From contig NC_092794.1 of NCBI RefSeq assembly GCF_918797505.1, forward strand, positions 66,315,345-66,379,344: DNA of 64,000 nucleotides, written 5' to 3'. Position 1 is the stretch's first letter, and each line of letters starts with the position of its first letter. A model generated the notes under the pieces. That model was not told where the DNA came from, ran no database searches, and saw nothing but the letters and a program-made list of their open reading frames with translations. Source of the DNA: Bemisia tabaci (taxonomy: Eukaryota; Arthropoda; Insecta; Hemiptera; Aleyrodidae). Position numbers and translations under genes: made by a program. Positions 1 to 10,516 of this stretch are shown here, in pieces.

Positions 1-93
1 TTTGTTTTCTTCATCGGGCGAAAAAGAAAGAAAGTAAGTGACAGAGAAAATTTTGGTTAATAATTCCTTCATCGGATTCCTCTGATAAACATT

Positions 94-247
94 GGCGGAT
101 CCAGCAAATTGGCACCATTGTTTTTCTCCATTTAAACCTATGGAAATGTATCGATTCTTGGAGGGACCAGGTGCTCCGACAAGAATCGATTATTTAACAT
201 AGGTTTGAATGGAGGAAATCAGGTGTTGCCAAATCACTGGATCCGCC
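94..247. mobile_element. Foldback MITE, family F, copy 1
   Basis: The ends are GGCGGATCC...GGATCCGCC. Inside are CATTTAAACCTATGG/ATCGATTCTTGG and their inverted counterparts. Copies occur at 41424-41573 and 54031-54183. The left flank CGGATTCCTCTGA-AA-CATT is also found beside the copy at 41424. Confidence 0.8.
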
Positions 248-531
248 TTTGCGTGAAAAAATCGGAATTTCTGTTCAGGAGGATACTCATTGCCGTTACA
301 GAAATCTCATCAGGGCAGCTGCAGAATTTCTGATTGTCTCAAATTAAGAACCAACTATTAACAGGAAATTTTCCTCTGTGCGGTGTCTTCTGACGAAATT
401 CTGGAACTGAGGGCTGGAACTTAAAGGGCTTTTTCCGGAATTTAAAGAGGAAAAAAAAATGGTAAAAATTATGAAAATGCGCATGAGATCCTCAGCTGAT
501 CATTGTGAAAATTCAGGTTTGAAAATATGAA

Positions 532-793
532 TATCGAAGGTGAAACTCCCAAATCACGTATCTCGTTTGCCATGTTTCAAAATCTCTGCTTCCTTTTTAT
601 TTTTTTGAAGGAGAACTAATCAACATTATTTCTTGAAGTTTCCACAGAATTTTCTTCACACAGAGAAAAAAAAATCAAGGAGATTTTAAAGAATTGACGT
701 TGAGTAGTTCCCCATTTCAAAAATTAAGTATGACAGGAAGTTTGCAATGTCGCAAACCGAGATGTGTGGTTTGGGTATACTTCACCATCGATA
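532..793. mobile_element. Foldback MITE, family J, copy 1
   Basis: The ends are TATCGAAGGTGAAACT...CTTCACCATCGATA. The inner segment AAATCACGTATCTCGTTTGC has its partner GCAAACCGAGATGTGTGGTT. Relatives lie at 9532-9794, 16756-17027, 4267, 46528 and 60070. Confidence 0.75.
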
Positions 794-1670
794 AGTCGTT
801 TTGCCTCTCAAGACGAAGGTCAGTGTACCACCTACGGATATTTTGAAATTTCAAGTTAAAAAATGAGGTTACAGGTCATCCAATTCTGAAAGTAAAATCT
901 TCATCACTCAGCTGATCGTTGGGAACGTTGACGCCATTTTTAGATTCGTTGGCGACAAAACATCAGAACGACACAATTACATCGAAAAACCTAAAAAGTC
1001 GCGACGGATTGTCTCTTGACCCGCCGAATTTTAGGGAAATTTCACTTTTATGATTGGTCAACCTGAAATTTCAAAGGGTCCATGGGGGTCTACCTACTCT
1101 AACTCCGAACAAGCTGAAACCGCGACGGTACTCTTGGAGACCCTTTCTTATGAGGGTCTGTTCATATATTTTAGTTTTATGAGGAAGCAGAATGCCTTCC
1201 TCAAAATGAGAATTTTCTAATGCACTCAGACCAGAATTACGTCTTTATCTCACTTAAAAATAAAAAGCACATTGATGGTGAGAGTAACCACGAGGCCAAA
1301 AATTTTGATACGGCCTTCAGTGGCGTCATTTTGGAGGGCTTCGATTAAAAAATGATGGAGATGGCTTATGTGAATGAAACAAGCTACAATTTTTGAAATG
1401 ATGTAATATGCCCTTAGCATGCTACTTATTTAGTTACTTAGGCATCACGTTATTTTGACAAGCAAAAAAAAAAAAAATGCCCCCACCCCTCTAAAAGACG
1501 CCACTGGCAGCCTTTAAAAATGTCTCATAATATTAATTTTTCTCTCTTCTTCAAAAAAAGATAAACCATCATTTTTGCATAAGACCTACACGGCAATGGC
1601 AGCAAAAAAAGCAACAGGATGGAACATTCCAACTGCGGGGCAGGGTGGGAGGGAGTGAGGGCCTGCTACG

Positions 1671-1923
1671 CTGACATGCTAAGGAAGAACGCCGTATGAG
1701 CCTTCAGGCGCTGCCAAGTTTCCTTCGAAAAAAGCCGAATTTACAGGGAAAATTGTGAATAATTCCCCCCAAAATTTTCAGGCTATTTTGTACGCAATTT
1801 AATCTACAACATCAGAAAATTTAAAAGAAAAATGTGCATAAATATCGTCAAAAATACATGGCTTATCAAGGGAACTTTGGCAACTCTCGAACGTTCATAC
1901 GGCGTTTTTCCATAGCACGGCAG
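1671..1923. mobile_element. MITE family A, copy 1
   Basis: Imperfect terminal inverted repeats CTGACATGCTAAGGAAGAAC...TTTTTCCATAGCACGGCAG, 253 bp. The flanks TACG/TAAA suggest a decayed 4-bp target duplication. Confidence 0.8.
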
Positions 1924-2695
1924 TAAAGTTCTTTTACCCATCAAAAGTATGAGCCTCCTTTTTCAAGAGAGTCTTTTGAGCACTGCCATTTGAACTTAAA
2001 AACATTACAGCCCAACTTAAAGATCATTGTTAAATTTTAGTAAATTGAATTTGGAGGCCGATACAAAATGCATATTATGATTTACATGAGCAGAAAAATG
2101 ATTCGCCTTTCAGATGCAGAAACATGCAGGGGTTCTCAAATACTTTGAGATGTTTAAATAAATGCAATGTCCTTCGATTGAATCTGTCAATAGAGTTTGG
2201 AGATGATGTCTCATGAAATAAAATTAGCTTGCAAAGTCTGCAGACATTTGCTGCAGTAATCATAAGAAAAAATGAGAATGAGAAATCCGCCATGAAATGT
2301 CCAAGAAAACTTCAACTCAAAGGGCTGTAAGATACTATGCTGAGTCATAGGAACATACTCTTTCGCAATTCATCGAGGCATTTTTTCCCCCACTGACAGG
2401 AACCTATTAAAAAGTGCTCATTACAATCAGCTGTGAACTGTAGAAAAATTGCAACACATAATTCTCATGGCTTCAGGGATCAAGTACATTACAATTGAGG
2501 AGTGCGTAAATATTATGAAAATGACCTCAGTTTATGAATTCTTGTTAAACATTTGATGCAAACGAATAAGAAAGCAAACTGAGAGGGCGCGGAGAAAAAC
2601 TGATGCACTTTAACATTGCAAATGCTTCATTTAGATCAACATAACATTTAAAATGCCAATAACACTGATTAAAATTAGTGTGAAAGTAAACTCAC

Positions 2696-3436
2696 CAAAT
2701 CACTCTCTGCGCCAATAGTCTTGGGCCTCTTGCTGAATTCTTTGTTGGAGTTTGCGTTTTCCTTGTTATCAGCTTTCATTGGTTGAATCTTATCACAACT
2801 GCTTCTCCGACGAGGTGGGACAGGTGGAGGGCCATCCCCACTTGATAAAAATGGATCATCCAAAGACGACTGGCGGTTGATTGAGCCACTGGACACTGAT
2901 GATGACAATGACATGTTGTCATCAAACGATGACTGGGACGGAAGATGAGGTCTCACAGGTGGAGGGGGTGGGCGATATGGAGGGGGCTCCACATGTCTTG
3001 GGGGAGACATAAAGTGATTGATACTATCCTGTTGTGAAAATCGGTTCAAATCTTGATTATTAAGATACCTGTTGACTCCCTCTTGAGATGCATACCGATT
3101 CATATTATCTTGTGAAAAATAGCGGCCGACTCCATCAGGAGACGGATACCTGTTTGCACCATCCTGGGAGTGATAACTGTTGACGCTATCCTGGGACTGA
3201 TAACGATTGACACCATCTTGAGAGCCAGAATATCGACCAATGCTGTCTTGGGAATTTGAATAATGGTAACCGCCAGGGAGTTGGTTTGGATAAAGGTATC
3301 CTAGGGAGTTGGCAGAGTCTACTGAATTCAGGGGCTCTGGGGACATTGGTGGAGAGGACATCAACCCGTCCATACTGTTGCAACCAACCATGCCCTGGTT
3401 CCTGAATCTCTTCTTAAGAACCAAATATTTTTCACC
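2696..3436 (-). CDS. sowah: sowah coding exon 3 with SQDxxNRY tandem repeat and proline-rich region
   Basis: The exon begins after ACAG with GGTGAAAAATATTTG (GEKYL...) and ends at GATTTG before GTGAGTTT, exactly 247 codons. It finishes the SOWAH domain, then carries a low-complexity linker with about nine variants of S-Q-D/E-x-x-N-R-Y/F. A Pro-rich/SH3-type segment, a basic stretch and the end KTIGAESDL follow. Open sequence upstream of the acceptor (to 3508) is intron. Confidence 0.87.
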
Positions 3437-4964
3437 CTGTAAAAAAAGAGAGAACCTATCAATAGATGACATGGATAAAAGATAGAGGATGGAATCCTCA
3501 TTTGACATGCTTCAGCAAACAAAAAAGGGCAAAAGCATCAGTTTTACTTAAATCCTAGGGATACAACTGGTATTGAAATAAATATTTGAGGAAATAAAAG
3601 TTGAAAGTAAAAAAAAAAACAGAGGAAACAGGGTGATAAAATTCTATGCTAGTGTCATCGCAACAAAAGAGGGAAATAAAATTAGAAATGAGAAATAACT
3701 TACATCATCATTGCGAATAATAGTGGCAACAAAGTTCACAATTTCCTTGAAATGGTTCCTAGCTTCCACTGAAAAAAAATGAAACGAGGAAAATTAAAAA
3801 TTTGAATAGGTAGGTACTTACTTATCGATGGGTAAAGAACATTAACAATCAAGCATACCTAATCATTGGATGAGGAGTTGAAAGCTTCAAATTTATAGGT
3901 AAATGTAAATACTTAAAGCTCAAGATTTTCAAAAAAAAAAAAAAAAAAAAAAAAAAACATACACTTGATAATTTTAGTTCATTCTATATTTTGATGGAAT
4001 AAAATTGTGTGACATTGAAGGGCTACAAGGCGCTTGGTAATTATGTGTAACATACAGGTTACACTTGCAAGATGTACCTTTAGATTGCTGCTTCATGAAA
4101 AAAAAAAAAAATGAACAGGAACAGGATCAAACTCGAACCTAACTCGAGGAATCAATGTAAAGGAAACCATTCATGCAATTCCAGTAGAACACAACAATTC
4201 TTAGAATTCGATAACTACGTAGTCCGGCATATAATTTAACTGATAGAAGGGCTGATAGAGTGTCATATATTGACGGTGTAAGTCAGCAATCACATAACTT
4301 GGTTTGCCTTGTAGCAGACTTTCTGTCATGCTTTATTTTTTAAATGGAGAACTTCTTGACAGCAATTCATTTAAACTGCTGAGATTTTTCTTCTCTGTGC
4401 AAAGGAAATTCTGCATAAACTTCAAGCAATGATGCCAATTTGTTCTGTTTTAAAAAAATAACATAGAGGCAGAGATTTTCAGACACCGCAAACAAGATTG
4501 CGGACCTATTCTGTCGATATGTGCATAAATACTGGTCATCTCCTTCATTCAAAAAGATAAAAATTTCCCTCCGTATTTTGGATACGGTAGCTGCATTGAC
4601 GCCTTGAAATATATCCAACAGGACAACAACCTGTTGCTCCGAAGCAACATAATTAGACAGTTTCCTTAGAAGTATATGCGCTCACAAATCTTGAGGCAAT
4701 TAACAGGAGAAAATGTTTGACCAACAAAAGGCAGCTACACAAAATTATTGCGAGAAGGAACTTAATTATATTCTAATGTTTGGAACATTGAAACCTTGAA
4801 ATTGAGGTTATGTGACTTATGTGGCAAGGCAGTTTACCTCTGTTATCCGGATTAGTGAGGTATCCTTTGAAGTGTCGCACTAATTCATGGTTTGTCACTT
4901 TTCCACCTTTATGTAAAATAAAATTCCGCACTGCTTCAACTGTCACAACTTCAGGATTATCCAT
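2696..4964 (-). CDS. sowah: Sowah (sosondowah ankyrin-repeat family) homologue, 5' three coding exons, partial
   Basis: Three exons join in frame: 4964-4838, 3768-3704 and 3436-2696, giving 311 residues. Each junction has good splice sites (donors GTAAAC, GTAAGT, GTGAGT; acceptors TTTTTTCAG and ACAG). Phases agree: 127 + 65 nt = 64 codons, then 247 codons. Residues 1 to about 75 match the conserved N-terminal SOWAH winged-helix-like domain, with VEAVRNFILHKGGKV, then NHFKEIVNFVATI across the exon 1/2 boundary, then GEKYLVLKKRFR. Next come a repeat of about nine SQDxxNRY-type units, a proline-rich stretch with PPPYRPPPPP, and an SH3-ligand-like PPPVPPRRR followed by RRSS. The C-terminal ankyrin repeats that define the family are not in the window; exon 3 ends at a donor and the gene continues below position 1. 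The first ATG of the open frame (4964) is taken as start because the domain begins directly after it. The molecular role of Sowah proteins is poorly known. The identification rests on the domain read by eye. Confidence 0.88.
3704..3768 (-). CDS. sowah: sowah coding exon 2 (65 bp)
   Basis: This exon is too short to stand out as an open frame. On the minus strand an acceptor (T-tract then CAG) precedes TGGAAGCTAGG and the exon ends GATGAT before GTAAGT. Joined to exon 1 it reads VEARNHFKEIVNFVATIIRNDD, which continues the SOWAH domain in frame, and it joins exon 3 in phase 0. Confidence 0.87.
3769..4837 (-). other. sowah intron 1
   Basis: The intron is 1069 bp. It contains an A27-scale homopolymer near 3930-3957 and a degenerate J-family foldback copy at about 4267-4500. 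No other feature is seen. Confidence 0.75.
4267..4500. mobile_element. Degenerate family J copy inside sowah intron 1
   Basis: It begins TATTGACGGTGTAA and keeps TTCTGTCATGCTTTATTTTT, TTTTTCTTCTCTGTGCAAAG and GAGATTTTCAGACACCGCAA, in the same order as the copy at 16756. The right end is eroded. Confidence 0.6.
4838..4964 (-). CDS. sowah: sowah coding exon 1
   Basis: The exon starts MDNPEVVTVEAVRNF and ends at AACAGAG before GTAAAC. It encodes 42 codons plus one base. The EAVRNFILHKGGKVTNHELV segment is the helix-turn of the SOWAH N-terminal domain. If read on without splicing, the frame loses family resemblance after NPDNR, which supports the donor. Confidence 0.88.
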
Positions 4965-5215
4965 AATTAAAGGGACCGATTTCAGAGTTTCAGAGTCGGA
5001 TTGTTTTGTTTTGAAATTTGAACAACAATGAAGGGATCGGGAACCAAGGGTGGGTGCAACGGTGAAGTAGGTGAAAAGTAGCCATCTTTATGACGCATAT
5101 ACTGTGCCCAACCTACGTCATTCAGATGACAGTATCTGCCTCTCACCAAGGCGGGTCTACTCTCCGCCGCGCCGCACCGCTCCCGGGCGCTCGCGCCTGT
5201 GATTCACGGTTTTCT
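4965..5215 (-). promoter_or_regulatory. Probable sowah 5' UTR/promoter region
   Basis: Immediately upstream of the sowah start codon the sequence becomes GC/CpG-rich (about 5140-5215, CCGCCGCGCCGCACCGC). The surroundings are strongly AT-rich. This is the usual look of a TATA-less insect promoter. No initiator could be fixed with confidence, so no start site is given. Confidence 0.4.
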
Positions 5216-5525
5216 ACTTCATATTATTTTAAATTTTAATTTTTTGTAATTCGTAAATTTTTTTTCTCGCTCATAAACGCACTGAGAGTAATAATGCGTT
5301 GATGGAGTAGGTACTCACATTATGTCCAAATAGTTGTGTTTTTAAATACGCCTCTCCTTCCTACCAGTGCTTTCAGTTGATATTTTCTGCACAGGCGATA
5401 GCCAGAAAGAGCATGGAATAAATCGGAATGTTTGTCGAAATATGCCCAAATAGATTCTAAATTTACCAAAAAAAAAAAAAACAAAAAAAAAACTTAATTT
5501 TATTCTCATTTTAGAAACAACGTAT

Positions 5526-5990
5526 GTGCTACTGATTTTCCAATGCGAACAAAATAGTTTACCTAATGTTTTCTCCCATCCCTCATTCTTCCTTTCCTCT
5601 GATTTTTTTTCTACTCTTAATTTCCCTTATTTTCTTCTTTTTTTTCCTCTTCGGGGTCATCTTTTTCCGCTTCTTCCTCACATTTTCTTCTCCTCCTACT
5701 CTTCTTCTTCTTCTTCTTTTTCTTCGTTGTTCTTATCTTTTTGTTTTCCCTTCCCTTCCCTCCCTTTTTAATCCTCATCCTTGTCTCTAATTTCTAATTT
5801 TCTTCTCCAAACTCCAGCTCTTTTTCTATCTCTTTTTTTACTCTCTCTGTTATATCCTTCCTCCACCTCTTATCTTCCTTTTCTCCTTCTCCTCTTCTTT
5901 TTATGATCATCTATATTTTCCTCCTCTCCCGCTCCTTTTTCTTCCTCTTGCTCTCCACTTCACTTCCTTCTTTTATTTTCTCTATCCTGA
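5526..5990. repeat. Long polypyrimidine (C/T) tract
   Basis: Nearly 450 bases are dominated by TTC, TCC and CTT on the plus strand, including a (CTT)n core around 5700-5740. Such tracts can form triplex DNA and create spurious open frames. No gene is proposed. Confidence 0.85.
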
Positions 5991-6114
5991 TAGGTAGTCT
6001 AGTGGATAAGCCAGAATTGGTGGTTTACTATCATTTTTGGAAAATGTGGTCCGTATCTCAAACCAAAATCGGAGTAGGTAATGACGGTTTGAAGTTTGCA
6101 GTTCGAAAAATGTA

Positions 6115-6666
6115 GCTCACGCTTCGCGTCATCGCGCCTTCAATTTTTCAGATACAGCACGGACGAACGGATGTCCATCAAGTACGTATAGTTGTATCTC
6201 TGCGCCGTCATGAACGCGCATCCTTTCTATCCCTCTATTACCATATTGTGTTTGTTTCCGTTTGTCTTATTCGTAATGGTGCTTCAAGCACTACGTGAGT
6301 AACACAGCCGAAGGTAGGAGAGATGCGTTCGGGCCTCTTTTTTATTTAACTTTTCTCCCGAATCTGAGTGACACCTCGTTGATAGCATATAGCAGAGCGA
6401 GCTCACGATTCGCGTCATCGCGCCTTCAATTTTTCAGATGCAGCACGGACATCCATCAAGTACGAATAGTTGTATCTCTGCGCCGTCGTTAACGCGCATC
6501 CTCTCCCTCGCTTTATTTACTTATACATATATTGTATTTGTTGCCGTTTTCTTATTCGAAATGGTGCGTCAAGCACCACATGAGTAACACAACCGAAGGT
6601 AGGAGAGATGTGTTTGGGCCTCTTTTTTATTTAACTTTTCTCCCGAATCTGAGTGACACCTCATTG
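6115..6666. repeat. Tandem dimer of repeat family N
   Basis: Two head-to-tail copies (6115-6400 and 6401-6666, period 286) start GCTCACG-TTCGCGTCATCGC. Both contain AGTTGTATCTCTGCGCCGTC and TTAACTTTTCTCCCGAATCT. Another dimer, inverted, is at about 49270-49760, and a diverged monomer is near 16125. The family is unclassified. The small open frames in it are not genes. Confidence 0.8.
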
Positions 6667-6949
6667 AAAAAAAAATATGATTTTTTCCCCCCTTCTTTTT
6701 CAGTACCAATTTCACCATGTAACGCCGTTTGCTGGTTTTTATTTTAATTTCTTTTTTATTTTTAATTCTATTTTAGCAGTTGATATAGTGGTGCCGTAAG
6801 GTACCGAAACGTCCTGTCTTTGTATTTTGTATTTTAGCCATGTTTCCGCATTTTCCTGTGTTTTCGATTTTTGATATTCCTTGTCAAACATTATTTTGAG
6901 CACGGCTTTATCTGGACCCAGGATTTAAATTTGAATATAGGGACCTATG

Positions 6950-7203
6950 CTGCCGTGCTAAGGAAAAACGCCGTATGAGCATTCGAGAGTTGCCACATTT
7001 CCTGCGATAAAATGTTCATTTTTCAGGAAAGCTATGAATATTTCTCCTATAAGTTTTCAGGAACTTTAGGTGAAATTGTGAGCAAAATTATCTGGAAAAT
7101 TGGAAGAAAAACGTTTACATATTTATTTTTAAAATTCGTGATTTACTAAAAGAAATTTGGAAAAGCCTGAAGGTTCATACGGCGTTTTTCCTCAGCACGG
7201 CAG
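6950..7203. mobile_element. MITE family A, copy 2
   Basis: Inverted repeats CTGCCGTGCTAAGGAAAAAC and TTTTTCCTCAGCACGGCAG. It is flanked on both sides by TATG, a perfect 4-bp target duplication. Confidence 0.88.
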
Positions 7204-7318
7204 TATGGCTGAAATATATTGAATGAACAGGGTTTAAGACAAATACGTATACGTGTATCTGCCAACAAGAGGAGAGCAAGCTGGGGATACAAGGGAAAGA
7301 GGAGAGGTCACGGCAGAA

Positions 7319-7571
7319 CTGCCGTGCTAAGGAAAAACGCCGTATGAACCTTCAGGCGTTGCCAAATTTCTTTCAGGAAATGACGAATTTTAGAGAAAAT
7401 GTGTAAACATTTTTCCTCCAATTTTTCAGACAATTTTGTGCGCAATTTTCCCTGAAGTTCCTGAAAATTTCAAGGAAAAATATTCATAAAAGTTCGCAAA
7501 AATTAACATTCTATCGAAGGAAATTTGGCAACTCTAGAATTTTCATACGGCGTTCTTCCGTAGCACGGCAG
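7319..7571. mobile_element. MITE family A, copy 3
   Basis: Same ends as copy 2, which lies 115 bp away in the same orientation. It is flanked by AGAA on both sides, a second perfect 4-bp duplication. Confidence 0.88.
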
Positions 7572-9040
7572 AGAAGAGGTCAAGGTAGGGGAGGCAACGG
7601 AGCGAGAGAAGTTGGGCTCGGAGGAGGTGGAAGGAGAGAGCGGAGAGGAAAGTTCCAACTTGCAAATTGGTCAAGAGGTGAGCAATTTCTAGTCTTGTGT
7701 GTGAAAGGTAATCAACAATAGCCTCTCGGTAGTTAATCGAATTATCATGTTTTATCAAACCACAGTAGCGCGGAGGGGGGCGGGGGGCGGGGGGAGGGGC
7801 GGTGCGGGTGCCCTCCGTTAGCAGAGCCACCGCAGAGGGGATGAAGCGGGAAGGGCGTCGAGGACTGCATGGAGGACCAAACACATTTAGATTCTCAGGT
7901 GTGTTTCATTATTTCGTCGTTACTCTAAAAAGCTTTTAAAATTCTCGAGAGAGCACCTAGGGAATCAGGTGCACCAGGACAAATTACACTGTTCGTTCCG
8001 CCCAAGATTGCCAAGTGTTGCCGTTAAATTATCATTATCAGGGTTTTCCTCTTTAAATAATCATGTAAATAATCAACCTGCAGCTGGTAAGAACTTAAAA
8101 AACTGTAAAACAGTAAGCCCTAACATCTAGTGTCTTATAGCCGGTATAGGTAAGCTTAAGTTTATGGTAAATAATAAAAGACATTCGGTCTTCAAAATAT
8201 TTCTATTCCATATTTATCTCATTATAATTACTATGTATTTATAGTGCCCCACTGTATTATACTTTTCCTCCTACCCCTATCCAGGGGACATAACATTTTA
8301 ATACCACTAGCATTAAGTCTTAGCCTTAAGTCTAGTTATAATCATATTGTAAATATTCCAATTGCTGTACAAGTAGGTGAATAAGTTTAAAATAAAAAAA
8401 GGGGGTTTTCCGCGCAATGGATCGTATTCGATAGTGGTTCGATGTATCGTTTGGTTCAAAACAATAGGACATAACCTCGATCGAAAATTTTAGGATTCCA
8501 GTTGGAAAAGTTGAAAATAAAAATTCCCCGACAGTTTCACTTTTCATTGCCATTTGGTACTTGAAAGAATAAAAAATCAATCTCAAAAGACCCGTTCCTT
8601 CAGATTCATTAATTTACTTTTGAGGCTATGTGTATATGTTGAACCAGAGAGAAAGAGAGATTCTGTCGGCGAAAAAATCAACAGAAATGTTTTAAAAAAA
8701 TGTTGGTTCGTTTTCTTTCACAACGAATAAAATATTAATAGAGATTTGCCAGCGGATTGGCGGATTCACGCAATTTTCGATTTTAGCCATCGATTTGCCC
8801 GATGAGAGCGACAGACTTTCGGAAATAATACTAGCTTTTCTTTTCAATTTTTCTCAAAGCATAGTATATCTAGTTAATTTGCCACACTGTTTACCCGGTC
8901 CGCGTATATTTTTGGTTGGCAGGTTCGTTGATTGGTTAATATATTTTTTGTATTCTACGTAGGATCTTCAAGAGATGCTAGGCTGATCACGGAATGGGCG
9001 TGAACCTCAAAGCAACAGACCTGTCCTCGTCTAGTCATAA
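7572..9040. other. No gene seen; GC-rich purine patch then AT-rich sequence
   Basis: A G-rich patch at 7765-7870 (GGGGGGCGGGGGGCGGGGGG) could form quadruplexes. The rest is AT-rich with no recognisable coding, RNA or repeat structure. Confidence 0.5.
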
Positions 9041-9049
9041 GAACAGCGT

Positions 9050-9290
9050 ACTAATGTTACACCACTTTTGCTTCAGTTCCATTCTGGTCAGTTTGCCTTC
9101 AATATGCTGACTAGACGACTTGCGTGGCTTGTGAGCAATGATAGTTGCTTGCAGCAGTTTGATTCGTTCTAAGCGTCAGCGGATAAATATAACTGAACTT
9201 ATTCTTTCTCGCTCATTCTGATCAGTCTGTCTTCAATATATTTACAAAAATATGTGAACTGGTTGCAGCAATGGTAGCTTGCTTTATTTT
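9050..9290. repeat. Diverged repeat with GATAGTTGCTTGCAGCA core
   Basis: Segments such as CATTCTGGTCAGTTTGCCTT and GCAATGATAGTTGCTTGCAG occur here twice in diverged form. They recur near 10090-10170 and, inverted, near 26010-26110. The ends are not defined. Confidence 0.5.
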
Positions 9291-9313
9291 GATGCTTTTC
9301 ATCCTCTCACGAC

Positions 9314-9478
9314 CATGGGCGTGGCGTGAATTGCGATTTATCGATTGTTATGTCATTTAAACCTATGGTAAAGAATCGATTATTAAGGTGTTCGCTGCGA
9401 ACACCCTATCTATCGATCCTTTTCCGTAGGTTTAAATGGCTTAACAATCGATATATCGTAATTCACGCCACGACACTG
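9314..9478. mobile_element. hAT-type MITE, family M, copy 1
   Basis: Ends are CATGGGCGTGGCGTGAATT and AATTCACGCCACGACACTG. It is flanked by the perfect 8-bp duplication CTCACGAC (9306-9313 and 9479-9486), diagnostic of hAT transposition. The 165-bp body is a foldback with CATTTAAACCTATGG/ATCGAT and its inverse. Confidence 0.88.
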
Positions 9479-9531
9479 CTCACGACCGTAATAACCCTTC
9501 CCTAATCAGCTCCTTTCCCCAGGAGACCTCA

Positions 9532-9794
9532 TACTGACGGTGGAACTATACCAGACCACGTATTTCGTTTGCGGTGTTTAAAAATCTCCACTCACATTTA
9601 ATTTTTTTTGCAAAAGATCAAATCAATATCATTCCTTTCAATTTTTACAGATTTCTCTCCGCACAAAGAGGAAAAATCACGGAAGTTTTCACGAATTGAC
9701 GTTGAGTAGTTTTCTATTTAAAAAATAAAGTATGACAGGAAGTCTGTGACGTCGCAAACTGAGATACGTGGTTTGGTAGTTTCACCGTCGATAT
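9532..9794. mobile_element. Foldback MITE, family J, copy 2
   Basis: Ends are TACTGACGGTGGAACTA and TAGTTTCACCGTCGATA. The inner arms contain ACCACGTATCTCGTTTGC...GCAAACTGAGATACGTGGTT, and GTATGACAGGAAGTCTG is shared with copy 1. Confidence 0.78.
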
Positions 9795-9940
9795 AGTTCA
9801 CGCAGTGACTGAAAAAGGTATAAGGAGATCTTCAACACAGCTCATTTTAGAGAGAAATGAGTTTAATCCTTTCCAAGAGCCTATTTTAATGTCATACTGT
9901 TGAATTTTACTTAAGATTCCTTAAAAGTGCCTCATATATG

Positions 9941-10014
9941 AACGTATTTTTGCCAAAGGGAACTATGTCTCACGCAAACCTATGCACATATATCCTTTTA
10001 ACATAAATGCGTCC
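9941..10014. mobile_element. Mini-foldback, family L (short form), copy 4
   Basis: A 74-base element of the form AACGTATTTTTGCC...AAGGGAACTATG...CACATATATCC...ATGCGTCC, with ATAT(G) on both sides. Equivalent short forms are at 41181 and 50416. Confidence 0.65.
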
Positions 10015-10261
10015 ATATGTCGCTATGTCAGGGATCTCCATAAATTTTTCCAAATTATCATGTAAACCATATGAGGTCATATGGTTTTGTGATCACTCAA
10101 CAAGTTTGCCTTCAATAAGTTACGTAGGCAGTATGGGCTACTTGAGAGCAGCAATAGTTGCTTCCAGCATTTAGGCTTTATTCCGTGCATATGAAGTGGG
10201 CCCCCTATTTAATCTATATCGCAAATGTAAAACTGCAATATTTTTGGGAGCATTTCACATT

Positions 10262-10516
10262 TCGTCACCTTCCAGGCAAAGTATCACAAGCGCCATGCGA
10301 CGTTTAAAAATTTCCGCCGCCATTATATTTTTTTACAGAGAAATTGATCAACGAAGCTGTCCGAAAATTACACCGAATATTCTTTGTGCTACCGATAAAA
10401 TTTAGTGAAATTTTCGAACAAATTCAACCAACAATTTCTCAGTAAAAAAATAAAATGGCGGCGGAAATTTTTAAACGTCGCATGGCGCTTGTGATACTTT
10501 GCCTGGAAGGTGACGA
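10262..10516. repeat. Foldback with about 70-base near-perfect arms
   Basis: The left arm TCGTCACCTTCCAGGCAAAG...GCCGCCATTATATTTTTTTA has an almost exact inverted copy ending CTTTGCCTGGAAGGTGACGA. Arms of about 70-90 bases flank an AT-rich spacer. No second copy is seen in the window. Confidence 0.85.

Larger units (their letters stand above)
1..2695 (-). other. sowah intron 3 (incomplete) with inserted repeats
   Basis: The sequence downstream of the exon 3 donor runs off the window start. I looked for ankyrin-coding exons on the minus strand and saw none. The interval holds foldback F1 (94-247), a J element (532-793) and an A-family MITE (1671-1923). The remainder is AT-rich and unremarkable. 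Confidence 0.6.

Noticed and set aside
5526..5790. Phe/Leu/Ser-rich frames resembling membrane segments
   Set aside because: They translate the polypyrimidine tract.
6295..6747. Repeated frames MSNT-EGRRD-FGPLFYLTF
   Set aside because: Duplicate because the DNA unit (family N) is duplicated; the same unit elsewhere has stops.
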